Shown piece by piece: positions 54,870-64,000 of a DNA stretch of 64,000 nucleotides. The notes below the pieces were generated by a model. The model was not told the origin of the DNA, did no database searches, and saw nothing but the letters and a program-made list of their open reading frames with translations. Source of the stretch: Hydnum rufescens UP504 (Eukaryota > Basidiomycota > Agaricomycetes > Cantharellales > Hydnaceae); assembly GCA_014904985.1 (NCBI GenBank), contig MU129017.1, forward strand, positions 55,696 to 119,695. Reading direction: 5' to 3'. Made by a program: the position numbers and the translations under genes. Each line of letters begins with the position of its first letter. Positions within the stretch are counted from its first letter, which is position 1.

Positions 54870-56417
54870 AGATTTATACTTACATAATTTTGAATAATAA
54901 TTTGGGCCCCCCCTTGTGCCAGTGAACTTAGAAAATATCCATTATTAGAACAAGGTCTTTGGAGCAGTCCCAGAGCCATTTGGGGCCCCTAAAAGTCTCT
55001 TGGGGCCCCCAGGGCCCCTGGCTGTAGGATACCCACCTCCAAAACACCTCCCAGGGGCCCCAGGGGGACCACAGTAAATACATCTAATTAGATATAATAA
55101 ATGCAATGTGCATTATATCTAATATGATGGGCAAAAGTGACTGACCAGCTTGAAACTCATAATCTCACTGGTGCTTTTTGAATCAAGGCTGTAGGTGTGT
55201 ACTCATAATCTATTATTTCACTATTTGCTTGTGCTCACTGGCACATCTGATTGTGTTACAGACCATAGTACCCTGCAGCACACCAGCAGAGCAATCAAGT
55301 GCCATTATCAATCTGTCAAGGGTCTTGTTGCAGAGTACAATAAATGCCAAGAAAGTATGAAGAAGCTTCGTGGTCATCAAGGTATCCCTCAAAATGCTCT
55401 CATTCCACCATCTATCAATATGAAAGGGCTCTTCAGCCTAGATGTTGATAATGACATTTGGCAGGACATCAGTCTTGCTGACGATGAGTTCGACAGTGAT
55501 GTTCCACCTTGGCTGGGCGATGAAATGGTTCGAAATGGAATATGACTTGTCCAAGACATTGCTAACTGTCAGGATGAACTCAAGCTTTGTTGGAGAGAAA
55601 GACATTCTCTTGAACATTGGTTTGATGAGGAATTGGCTGCAATGATGACTCTATTGAATTCTTCTACAGGTATGATATCTTTCTTCTTAGTTTGGCCAAT
55701 TCTTCTAATGAATGCTTTGAATCTAAGACTCAGACATGAAATTCTTCCTCTTGGAACATCTTCAAGTTGTTTGCAATCTTGGCCAGACTTGGGGGCGATC
55801 ACTGGATGCTTTGGTCATATCTGATGCCATGGCTCCATCATTGCCAGCTCAACACCCATTGTCACACAGTGTAGGACTTTTGGCAGAACAGATACAGGCT
55901 CCAGCCCATGCAAGACCACAGCAGTCTGATAGGCCCAGGAAACTAGATTCCAATGGCATTGAGAGCGATGTTGATAGTTCTGATGATGATGAAGATCTAG
56001 AACTAGAGCCTGCTCCTGTTCTGGCAGATATGGATATCCTTGCTGCTTCAGATCTAATCTGTCAGCAGTGCTCAGATGATGGGGCCTCTGATGCAGGAAG
56101 TAGTGACTGGGACTCCAGTATTGACTTGTAGAGATTTATACTTACATAATTTTGAATAATAATTGGGGCCCCTCCCCTTGTGCCAGTGAACTTAGAAAAT
56201 ATCCATTATTAGAACAAGGTCTTTGGAGGCAGTCCCGAGGCCATTTTGGGGCCCCTAAAAGTCTCTTGGGGCCCCCAGGGGCCCCTGGCTGTAGGATACC
56301 CACCTCCAAAACACCTCCCAGGGGTCCCCAGGGGGACCACAGTAAATACATCTAATTAGATATAATAAATGCAATGTGCATTATATCTAATATGATGGGC
56401 AAAAGTGACTGACCAGC
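53888..56417 (+). repeat. 1.26-kb direct tandem duplication of the element's right end
   Basis: 53888-55149 and 55150-56417 are nearly identical: offset 1,262 bp in the coding part, 1,268 bp after small indels in the G/C-rich tail. Each copy holds the KDZ C-terminus, GGGGCCCC clusters, the TTAGATATAAT hairpin and the terminal ACTGACCAGC. The internal breakpoint therefore falls at the element's end. Confidence 0.95.
55150..56131 (+). pseudogene. Duplicated C-terminal fragment of the KDZ transposase
   Basis: Second copy of the last exons, including the intron and the same TGA (55543-55545). The shared stop shows the duplication happened after that mutation or was homogenised later. It has no upstream catalytic core and cannot be functional. 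Confidence 0.9.
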
Positions 56418-56419
56418 CT
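56356..56419 (-). repeat. Right terminus of the giant element: inverted repeat plus hairpin
   Basis: Stem TTAGATATAAT (56356-56366) with ATTATATCTAA (56380-56390), 13-nt loop, then GATGGGCAAAAGTGACTGAC and CAGCCT. As reverse complement this matches the left end from GTCAG through CACTTTT(G/C)CCCATC into the stem. Confidence 0.9.
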
Positions 56420-56428
56420 GTTGCTAAC
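56420..56428. repeat. Right 9-bp target-site duplication of the giant element
   Basis: GTTGCTAAC, identical to 18061-18069. On the minus strand both copies read Val-Ser-Asn in the frame of the interrupted reverse transcriptase. Confidence 0.9.
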
Positions 56429-59400
56429 AGCCAATAGTGCCTCTGCATGTGCCAGATATTTCTGTTGTTTCATATCTGGCAATGAGACCTGCTTTAGGAA
56501 GTAATCCCAGAGGAAACTGATGTAGGTTCTTTCAAAGGCAAAATCTAGCCACTTCTGTGGTGCCCATGACACTCCTAGTTTGTCTGTGATCACCATTATG
56601 TCACTCAGGTTGTATTGGTAGGTCCACTCTCTAATGGATGCATCCTGGTCCAGATTTCATAGTCTCTGGGCTTCAGTTTCTGAGATCTCAATTGGGTGGG
56701 CTGTCCAGGCTATCTCATGGGGAGTACTGAAGAGGATTGGTACTGCTGGGAGCCAGAAATAACATGTATGTCTTGATTATGGATGCCTTTGGTCTGGTTT
56801 AAACCTTGGGAACCTGGGTTTAAACCTAAACCAGACCCAGGTCTGGTTCCATTGGGGTCAGGTTTCATTCAATTTTCCTCTGGTCTGGTTTAGGTTTTGC
56901 CCTTGCCCTGAATCCAAAACCTGGTTCAAACCCAGGTTTAAACCTGAACCTGAAAGGTAGGGTGTACCTTCCAGTCTATGTACTTTCACCCTTATTTCTC
57001 CACATATTATCATTATCATCCTTCTATACATTCAATTCCAGAAGTAAACCTAGCAATTTGCACACAGTACTGTAATTTCAGAGTCAAAAGTTGCATGACT
57101 CTGGAATCTAATGGGGTAATCTGTGCAGGTTACAAAGCACATGGCTCTGGGATCAAATCTGGAGATTTGCACAGGTTACTGTAACTCAGTCTAGGGTCAC
57201 ATGACACAATTTAGTTAGCTAAGTTCCATCCCCTGGAGATATGTAAGCAGAAAATTGATGTGAAGGAGGGGTGTGAATGAGATATGAATGGAAAATGGGA
57301 TGCAAAGGAAGTGGTCAATGCAAAGACTCACACAGAGAGTCCAGATAGTCTGTAGTATTTACTAAAATGTTTTGCTTCTCCTATATCTCAGGTTTCTGGT
57401 TTAAACCTGGTTTAAACCCAAACCAAACCACTCTGGAACCAAACCTCAGGTCAGGTTCAGGTTTTGCCCTCATGGGTGATTTCAGGTTCAGGTCTGGTTT
57501 AGGTTTTGCCCAAATTGGCAAAAACCGAACCAAAACCGAACCTAGGCATCCCTAGTCTTGATGGTTCCCTTTTTTCTGTGATGGGAAGTGGAGCTGGTGG
57601 GTCAGATAAAGGGCAGTTTATGAACATCATGTCAGTGACCTGTCTCCTGATTGGTCCTATTCTGTTCACAGCCAATATGTCTCATACAGGTTCTAGTACT
57701 GCTCCACAGATCCCAGTGTCAGGGTGAACACCAAATGGGACAGCTTGGTTCACATAGAACTTGCCATCATTTCTGTGTTGCACAACTAGTCATTTGTGTT
57801 CTGGTGCCACAGGACACTGTCAGTAAGCAGCATCAATATCTCCAATGGCTGCCATTGTCCCTTCTCTGCATGCCACAATCTATGTACATGGCTTCAGTTA
57901 CTTGTTTGATTGTATGCCTGGCTTTCTCAAGGGCATCATCACCCTTGAGTCCATATTGGCCTTGTGGGCAGCACTCATTGAGTCATCTCCTCCACATCCT
58001 AAAACAGCTGTCACATCCTCACTCTTAGAGCTATTGGACTGCATACACTGCAGGGTGGTTCCCTAAACAGTGAATGGTTCATGTTCACAACACTGTAACC
58101 CCACCTGAACAAGTCCCCTTTGGGAGTGGTCTGGTCAACTGACCCAGACCTCATTCATGAAAGAAAGGAATAATGATGCATAATCAAGTGAGACTCACAT
58201 ATACTACTAGAGGTTCTGCTCCATCCCAAATAGTTGGGTAGTCATCTGGGTCCAAGAGATCATTTACTGCCATTCCTTGGGCATCAGGTGCTGAGCAGTC
58301 TATGATTAGTCAATACTTTGTTACTGAGGCTGGTTGTCCTGGGACCCACAGTTTCTCCACAACATTCAGGGCTGAACAGATGAAGTGTCTGTATGTCTCA
58401 ATTACTTCTTCAAATGTGTAAGGTCCAATGAGTCTTCCCTTTGTGAGCTCATCCATTATGTATTCATGTACAAAGACTGCCTGTAGTTTGGCACCTGTTC
58501 TTCCCTCAACCATTGTGTGATCTGCAGGTGCTGCAATAACAAATTATGGTGAATTAGGGTGGCTTTGAATTGGTCTGCTTGATACTTGGTCACCACTAGA
58601 GCTTTGTCTTCAGCATAATGTTGATTGAGCTCCATGGCTTTTGCTACCACAGATTGAACACTTGTGGAGAGATTGGCAGTCTTGTTTGATACAGGTATGT
58701 CTGATGTGGCCATAGTAGCAGTACTCTTTGGAGTCTGATATATGAGTGACTCTTCCATTGGCTGATCATCAACAAATTGGATTCCTTGCTGCCATTGTTG
58801 GCAGTGTACAGTCTGTGGCCCTGTGGCCAGCCCTCCCACAGCACCAGCAACAAGCCTTGGGGCCAGGGCACTCATTTCTCCCTTGAAAGGGCTTCATAGA
58901 TTCACATTGATTGGGCCACTTGCTGTGAGATGGGTTAGATGGGTTGTGCTTGATGGGTTGGGAGATGGGATCATAATGATTCAGGTTTCATTCCCATTTA
59001 ATTCATGATTGCAATGGCTGTGCAAGGTCAGATCCATTTGTGATGCACTTGGCCAACATCTCTTTATTATATGCTGTCTGTGCATTTTGAACCTCCCTCT
59101 CTAGGTTGGCATTGGCGAATGAGAAGGGACTTGTGAAGAATTTCCATCACAAAGTGTGTTCTGCTCAGGCTAGGACTGGGAAGTTGAAGTCCCAGAGAGT
59201 ATGGCTCATGATGAACTTGTGGAGGTGGCAGAAATTCTCAACAGTGACATTGTCTGCCACACCTTCCATTTGTAGCAGTTGTATGAAATGAGTTTGCACC
59301 TCTAGCCATTCATGCTTCAGAAGGTTTCAGTCTTGTATGTGACTGTTGGAGTCATCTACATACTCTGCTTCAATGAGTCCTGTGCTACTCTCAACAGCTT

Positions 59401-60160
59401 AGATCACCTTCTTTATTGCCCTGTCATTTAAGGTGTGGTCTTGGTACTAGGAGGCTGTGAGATCTGAAAATGGAATAAAGAAGCCCTTTTGAGCAGTCCT
59501 CAAGACAATCTCAGGTATGACTCTGGAGCATTCAACAGCTTCAGCTGAGACATAGTTGGCTGCCAATAATGTGTGTTTCTTCACTGGCTTGCTTAGCACT
59601 GGGTTGCTCAAAAAGGCTGCCATTGCAGCACTCATTTCAGTGACAACTGATTCTGTGGTGATCCTTGCTATCAGTGATTCTGTCTCCCATGTGGGGTTGC
59701 TGGTGTCACTGTTGCTCAGTTTAGTTTCCAGGACTGCAATAGTGTCATTCAGAGTCTCTTGCTCAGCTTGGAATTTGAGCTCCATAGTTTCACAGTGGTC
59801 TCATTCCTTCTCTATATCTGCTTCTAGCTGTCACAGCTTCTGAAGGATCTCCAAGTAGGTCCCCCCTGTCTGGCCATCTTGTTGGTCACTTGGATTGGGT
59901 TGGGATTCTGTTGCATTTGAAGTCTGACTCCCAGTTGCTGCTGGTACTGGCGGTATTTCTGTATGGGTGTCTCTCTTTGTAATACTAATAGCCATAGGTT
60001 GTATGTTGCCTTGAGAGTCTTTGTTATGGAAGTGAATGTGGTGTAGTGTAGGACTCAGATAACTGTCTGTAGCAAGTGAGGAATGAAAGGAGACTCTTGT
60101 GTGTCTCATTCTGGATGATGCAAACATTGTTTCATCATTTTGCTTGGCCTCTGGAAACAA
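56429..60160 (-). pseudogene. DIRS-like YR retroelement, 5' half: Gag-like protein and reverse transcriptase
   Basis: A Gln/Ser-rich and then coiled-coil N-terminal part (60160-59450) leads to a CCHC knuckle at about 58847-58808 (CWCCGRAGHRATDC) and a second cluster near 58690 (CSICGSKSHGAQSTLC). Reverse transcriptase follows: YIMDELTKGRLIGPYTFEEV (about 58460-58400), LIIDCSAPDAQGMAVNDLLD (about 58300), a DIDAAYRQCPVAPEHKW motif A (about 57840) and YVNQAVPFG. After the MITE come LGVSWAPQKWLDFA, ISFLWD and KQVSLPDMKQQKYLAHAEAL (56596-56430). Many frameshifts and stops. The protein continues at 18069. No ATG was found at the very start, so the 5' limit is approximate. Confidence 0.8.
56778..57554. 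mobile_element. hAT-type MITE, 777 bp, 8-bp target duplication
   Basis: Flanked by GTCTTGAT at 56770-56777 and 57555-57562. Ends TATGGATGCCT (left) and, reverse complemented, TAGGGATGCCT (right). Subterminal GGTTTAAACC and GGTCTGGTTT words occur in both halves. The TAGGG-type inverted end with an 8-bp duplication is characteristic of hAT elements. It has no coding capacity and interrupts the YR reverse transcriptase. Confidence 0.85.
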
Positions 60161-60162
60161 AT

Positions 60163-61900
60163 ATGGGCTCTGCCAATCTGCTCACTCCTTCATTTGCTAG
60201 CCCCCCCTCTGTGTTGTCATTCCTTTGGACTAAGAAGGATCTAGCTTCTGAGCTGCACCATGTACCTGTTCCTAGTACTGTTGTTGATTTGAGACATTTC
60301 TTTGACTGTCATTCCTACTGTCTTTACTTTGCACCTCTCACTGTCCTTACTCTCTTACATACTGTGCAAACTCTGGAGAAGTACAGCACATTGGCACCAC
60401 CCACACCAGGAGTGGAAGTGCCACCCATGACTTCATTCCTCACACTCTTTGAACATATAGTAGACTCATCTTCCAACCCTCTACCTGTCCTTCCTCCTCT
60501 GTCTGGTCCCTCTATTGCTCAAGTGGTACCAGGTGGTCTACAAGTGACCCACCAAACCAAAGCATCAAGGTTTGTCCATCATCCACTTGGCACTGCTGTT
60601 GAGTGGCTGGAGACTGCTGTTGGTGGTGTGTTACATGTCTTTGACATTGACCCACATGTTCCAATGACATGGAGTCCACATGAGAACTTTGCTTACTCCC
60701 AAGGAGGCTCTTGTGGTGGTACACCTGTAGGAAAGGACAGATATATGCCTCATATAAGGGATCAAAATGGCATAGAGGTGCTGTGTGGTCTCTGTTTCTG
60801 GACATGTGAGTCTTGTATGCCATACTACAAGATAAAATAACTTGAAAGTATATCTATAGGCAATGGTGTTAAAGTCTGTCCTAGATACCCCAAGCATGAA
60901 AAGCACCCCCCTCATTCCAATGCTTCTCAGGATGACATTATGAAGCAGTGTCAATCTGATGTCTTTGCATCTCAGACAACAAATGTGACACTCCAAGTAC
61001 TTGAGAAAACCCAGGCTTTTTTCCATAGTCTGTGGACTGACAGTTGCCCCTTCCCTCAACATGAAGAGACCCATCTATTGGACCAAGAGCACCAACAGCA
61101 TACTGTGTATGAAGGGTTATGTTCAGAAAAGTAATATGGTCAAGTGGAGAAATTCTTAAGATGTGAAGGTTGTTTGCAACTCATAATGGGATCTGAAGGA
61201 GATACTCTTATTCAGTGAGTCTTCTTGTATTATTCAAAAATCCTCCTACCACACAAACTCTGCATAGGTGTGAGCATTGGTCATAAAATAATCTATTATG
61301 CCTTAGTGAGTGAGTCTATAGCTGGCTTTGATGTCAATCTCCTTGAGTTGCTTTTTGAGGATGACTATGATGCCCTGAATGGCATAGAAAATGATGCTGA
61401 GATGTATGGTGCTGGTCCATTGGCACCATGTCACACTATGGTTAACTGTTCTGCTCAACAGAAACACTGTGGTTGGTTAATTGTTAGTCTCACTGTCATG
61501 TTACACTGAAATGGACCCTTTTCATTCCTCTCCAAGCACACATCCACTGTACATCAGCTACTGAGCTTTCATTTTTGCCAATGGAGAAAATTGAGTGCAA
61601 TGTGAAGTTTCTAATGGACACCCCATATAATCATAATGCATGCTCTCAGGTCAGGATCTTTATCCATGGCATACACACACACCCTCCACCTGCCCCATTG
61701 TCAACACCAAAGACTTGTTCAGATCTTTTGTGATGTGCCCTTTCTGCCCTTGGACCACAACTGCTTGGTGCAACTGCAAGAAGTATTCAACATGATCCTA
61801 CAGTTCAAAGCTGCAGGCTGGTCAGACACTTCCATTGATCTCAAAAGGCATGTCATTTTGATGTTTGTAGCGTGCCCAATAGGCTTGTTTTCTGTTTGAC
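60163..61900 (+). pseudogene. Decayed gene of unknown function beside the YR element
   Basis: ATG 60163 opens about 226 codons to 60840, rich in Pro/Ser/Leu, ending CGLCFWTCESC. Beyond the stop the same strand keeps protein-like pieces: a CPRYPKHEKHPPHSN stretch (about 60880-60925), VLEKTQAFFHSLW (60990-61030), FDVNLLELLFEDDYDALNGIE (61327-61390) with GPLAPCHTMVNC, and QLQEVFNMILQFKAAGWSD (61770-61830). Spacing suggests one multi-exon gene with several stops. I do not recognise a catalytic domain. It lies head-to-head with the Gag end of the YR element, so both could share upstream sequence or belong to another mobile element. Confidence 0.4.
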
Positions 61901-62009
61901 ATCAAATAACCATCAAGTGGCCATTTCATAGTGACAAAACTAGGGTGTTGATGTCAACTTGAGATCAAACTAGGAACTGGGAGGATATGACATTAGCTCA
62001 TATATTATG
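61901..62009. other. Short spacer with TTGACATCAA/TTGATGTCAA words
   Basis: Words at about 61897 and 61945, immediately left of palindrome copy 2, mirror the words left of copy 1 (18464-18540). Confidence 0.5.
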
Positions 62010-64000
62010 TAATGCCCAAAAGCGGAAATTACAGCCAATACTGTAGTATAGGGATGGGTGCATTACACCATGAGACTGTTATATAATCATTCCTGAGTAG
62101 TATCCAATTACATAATAACATGTTTCCTATTAAAAAAATGCCCAAATGTGGTAATTGGATGAAGTACATCCAAAAAAATTTAGCCATCCAGCCCAGTGGG
62201 GCTCCAGGACCAGGGGGAGGTGCCTGGGATAGATGGATGGACCACTAGGGACCTTGACACAGTGAAAAAACCAGGCCCAGGGCCATTGGTTAGTGCCTGA
62301 AACAATGAGAACAGTAAAAACAGCACCAGAACCACCAGAAATTGCTGGAAAATAAGTGCTGGGCCAATCAATTTGAAATTTGGCATATGATTAGAGACTA
62401 TTAGGATTAAAATCATATCCAAATTTCAGCTTGATCCATGCCTTACTTATGGGGTATAAGCCAAACAGGTTTAGACATTGGAAAGTGATGTCCTCCCCCT
62501 ATGGGATAGCTGGGGACTTGAAACTTTGCACAGAGTATGAAATCATCATGAAGTGATCATGTGCCGAAAATGAGCCTGATACATGCACCTAAAGAGGGGG
62601 AACTGGGCAAGGGGGACTGGAATCACTGGAAGTTGCCAGAAACTAAGCACTGGGTGGACAATCCTGCAATTTGCACCTATAAGGAGACTATTGGACCAAA
62701 AATCATATCAAAATTTCAGCCCAATCCATGCATTACTTATGGAGATATGAGCCAAACAAGTCAGACCATTGAAAATTGATTTACTCCCCCCACAGTCAAT
62801 ATGTGAACTTGAAATTTTACACAGAGTATATTCATATAATGGACTAGATTTACACCAAAAATCAGCCCAATCAGTTGAGTTTTAGACATTCAACTCCCTT
62901 GGCAGGCAGAAAAGAGAAAAAACCCCACCATACATGTGAATCACCCCACATTGGGCCCAAAATAGGTGGAATTGACCTGTAATATTATGATACAGACTAT
63001 ATCCAAAAATGGAATGAATTGGATGTGTGGAAGTGACTGAAATTGAGGGGGAGGGGGAGGAAAATCAAAAGTGAATTACACAAGATGTAGAGCAGGATGG
63101 ATCTGATATTAGGCCACTAGTGTAATATGTATATGGGGAGTTCATATATGAAATATCAGCCTAACCAGACTTCATTTAGGCATTGCTCCACATCATCCCC
63201 TCCTAACTCACAATTTCCTCCCCAGGGCCTTCCATCCATTCCATTACCCTGAAATTCACAGTTGGCTCATCCAAAAACATTCATAACATTCCTCAAGATT
63301 TCAGATTTCTTACTGCAATGTCAGACCTTGCAGAATATTTTCAAGTTTCACTGTAATACACCCTCCAGTGGGGGCACTTCTGGTGCTCCAATCACTGTGA
63401 TTTTTTGTAGCCACACCTGGTCACCATTTGAGGCTCAGGTGCAAAATTTCAGCCCATTCTAAGCACTTCTGGCATTGGTCACATGACCCAGGTCTTCCCC
63501 TCCCCCTGCTTCACTCAGTGATCCAATTTGCATGGTCTTTGCAGGCATTTGTAGCAGTAGTGGGTGACACCCCATTATTCCAATTCAAAGACATTCCATG
63601 GAATATTCATTGAGTTATTCAAGAAACATTCCAGATCAATTCAATTTGAGGTGCAGTATTTAGTGGAAATACTGTAGTTCTGACCTCAAATTGAATTGAT
63701 CTGGAATGTTTCTTGAATAACTCAATGAATATTCCATGGAATGTCTTTGAATTGGAATCATGGGGTGTCACCCACTACTACTACAAATGGCCACAAAGAC
63801 CATGCAAATTGGATCACTGAGTGAAGCAGGGGGAGGGGAAGACCTGGGTCATGTGACCAATGCCAGAAGTGCTTAGAATGGGCTGAAATTTTGCACCTGA
63901 GCCTCAAATGGTGACCAGGTGTGGCCTACAAAAAATCACAGTGATTGGAGCACCAGAAGTGCCCCCACTGGAGGGTGTATTACAGTGAAACTTGAAAATA
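62010..64000. repeat. Large palindromic element, copy 2 (right arm leaves the window)
   Basis: Left arm 62010-63661, loop AGTGG at 63662-63666 (identical to copy 1), right arm from 63667 to the window end. It is diverged from copy 1 but collinear, including the about 290-bp internal blocks and the GAGGGGGAGGGGGAGG tract. It lacks the LINE and so shows the uninterrupted arrangement at about 63080-63095. Confidence 0.9.

Larger units (their letters stand above)
18070..56419 (+). mobile_element. Giant KDZ-type composite transposon, 38.35 kb
   Basis: Bounded by a 9-bp target duplication and by inverted ends that share CACTTTT(G/C)CCCATC followed by TTAGATATAAT hairpins. It splits one YR retroelement in frame. 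It carries a KDZ transposase (44098-54869, itself interrupted), cargo genes G3 and G4, a membrane protein, twin-hairpin arrays and a large palindrome. Taking out the LINE, solo LTR, chromovirus and terminal duplication leaves about 21 kb. The transposase is inactivated by an inserted chromovirus and by stops, so the unit could move only with help in trans. Known KDZ elements are DNA transposons common in mushroom genomes. That the KDZ enzyme moved the whole unit is my inference from its position near one end and the matching ends. Confidence 0.85.

Noticed and set aside
18070..56419. TET/JBP-type oxygenase cargo, known next to some KDZ elements
   Set aside because: I looked for the His-x-Asp and distal His/Arg motifs in G3, G4 and the 60-kb gene and saw none.

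Overview
The window is repeat-rich DNA from a filamentous fungus, most likely a mushroom-forming basidiomycete (Agaricomycete). That assignment is inferred from the gene families: a KDZ-type DNA transposase, a DIRS-like tyrosine-recombinase (YR) retroelement, a Ty3/gypsy chromovirus with a terminal chromodomain, a Tad/I-like LINE with RNase H, and spliced genes with 50-75 nt introns (GTRNGT donors, CTAAY branch sites, YAG acceptors). I see no rRNA gene, convincing tRNA gene or housekeeping gene. Two runs of 25 N (12895-12919, 41381-41405) mark assembly gaps.

Main result. Positions 18070-56419 form one inserted unit of 38,350 bp. It is flanked by a 9-bp direct repeat (GTTGCTAAC, 18061-18069 and 56420-56428). 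Its ends carry matching inverted repeats and terminal hairpins. It interrupts a YR retroelement on the minus strand: the Gag/zinc-knuckle/reverse-transcriptase part lies to the right (60160-56429) and the RNase H/tyrosine-recombinase part to the left (18069-about 16070). Removing the unit plus one 9-bp copy joins the two halves in the same reading frame, in the middle of a conserved reverse-transcriptase block. The unit carries a KDZ transposase gene at its right end, so it reads as a giant KDZ-type transposon, now inactive. It has collected cargo and later insertions.

Layout. 1-6.8 kb: no recognisable gene, one 15-bp minisatellite. 6.8-10.0 kb: decayed spliced gene of an uncharacterised family (G1). 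10.1-12.9 kb: TCTAGACATG satellite and a decayed second copy of part of G1. 13-16 kb: tRNA-like SINE remnants, a minisatellite and non-coding flank of the YR element. 16.1-18.07 kb: 3' half of the YR element. 18.07-56.42 kb: the giant element. Inside it, in order: a terminal hairpin; a large palindrome (18.6-28.1 kb) with a LINE inserted in its left arm (15-bp target duplication); the first twin-hairpin module; a 2-kb solo LTR (target duplication ATAAT); two adjacent minus-strand cargo genes (G3, homologous to G1, and G4); a small single-membrane-span protein; about ten twin-hairpin modules in two opposed arrays; a 0.64-kb inverted duplication around a promoter-like segment; the 5' part of the KDZ gene; a full chromovirus (45204-52550, target duplication CACCC) that splits the KDZ gene; the 3' part of the KDZ gene; and a tandem duplication of the element's right end. 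56.43-60.2 kb: 5' half of the YR element, itself carrying an hAT-type MITE with an 8-bp target duplication. 60.2-61.9 kb: decayed gene of unknown function. 62.0-64.0 kb: second copy of the palindrome family, running off the window.

Decay. Nearly every reading frame here is broken, and most breaks are TGA stops at places where the family has, or could have, Arg CGA. This points to CpG-to-TpG transitions (cytosine methylation or RIP-like mutation) as the main inactivating process. The stacked insertions give a clear relative order: YR element, then giant KDZ element, then palindrome, solo LTR and chromovirus, then LINE.
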